Of a stretch of DNA of 6,680 nucleotides, positions 6,645 to 6,680 are shown piece by piece. Under the pieces are notes generated by a model, which did not search any database, had not been told where the DNA came from, and was given only the letters and a program-made list of their open reading frames with translations. A program made the position numbers and the translations under genes. Location of the stretch: assembly GCA_900554525.1 (NCBI GenBank), contig USHL01000076.1:1-6680 (forward strand). Direction: 5' to 3'. Position 1 is the first letter of the stretch. Each line of letters starts with the position of its first letter. This DNA is from an uncultured Oscillospiraceae bacterium (GTDB lineage: Bacteria > Bacillota > Clostridia > Oscillospirales > Acutalibacteraceae).

Positions 6645-6680
6645 ATAATATTAAAGCTCTCTAGAGAGCTTTAATATTAT
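6645..6680. terminator. 36-bp perfect palindrome, probable operon terminator, cut by the window edge
   Basis: The sequence from 6645 to 6680 is a perfect inverted repeat centred between 6662 and 6663. As RNA it can form a 16-bp stem with a CUAG loop. The inner stem AAAGCTCT/AGAGCTTT is the strongest part, and the outer stem is only A/T. It starts 2 bases after the stop codon at 6640-6642, the expected position for an operon terminator. No continuous U-tract is visible: the descending arm TTTAATATTAT is only U-rich, and the window ends there. By symmetry it could also stop transcription from the right. A protein-binding operator is the other option. Confidence 0.6.

Noticed and set aside
1..6680. 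A defence system, mobile element, CRISPR array or biosynthetic cluster
   Set aside because: No repeats with spacers, transposase, integrase, toxin-antitoxin, nuclease or modular synthase motifs were found. The genes with known families are housekeeping types.

Overview
The window looks like chromosome from a low-to-mid-GC Firmicute, most likely class Clostridia and near Ruminococcaceae/Oscillospiraceae. This is inferred from the MurD and M42 protein style, the G-rich Shine-Dalgarno sites, the TTGATA/TATAAT-type promoter, the AT-rich spacers around genes of balanced base composition, and a PF06838-type 'methionine gamma-lyase family' protein. No rRNA, tRNA, CRISPR array, insertion sequence or phage gene was seen.

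Layout. Positions 1-494 hold the 5' part of an unrecognised minus-strand gene that runs off the left edge. Positions 495-600 are an AT-rich divergent spacer with a near-consensus sigma-A promoter (555-583) and a small AT palindrome (537-550). From about 616 to 6642 six plus-strand genes form one compact operon: murD (peptidoglycan precursor ligase), two tandem M42 metallo-aminopeptidases, a GNAT-type acetyltransferase, a PLP enzyme of the methionine gamma-lyase/'aluminium resistance' family, and a cytoplasmic protein of unknown function that may be a small beta-propeller. All five junctions overlap (4, 8, 4, 4 and 4 nt), so translation is probably coupled. A perfect palindrome of at least 36 bp starts 2 nt after the last stop codon and reaches the right edge. 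It is probably a terminator.

How the genes may work together. MurD adds D-glutamate to the cell-wall precursor. The M42 enzymes release N-terminal residues from peptides. The PLP enzyme probably acts on an amino acid, possibly sulfur-containing. A shared theme of amino-acid and peptide supply for wall synthesis is possible but is only inferred from position. The genes with known families are housekeeping-like. The least explained parts are the final gene, the left-edge gene and the reason for the tight coupling. Two starts were moved from the longest open frame: murD is best read from TTG 616 and the second M42 gene from ATG 3001.
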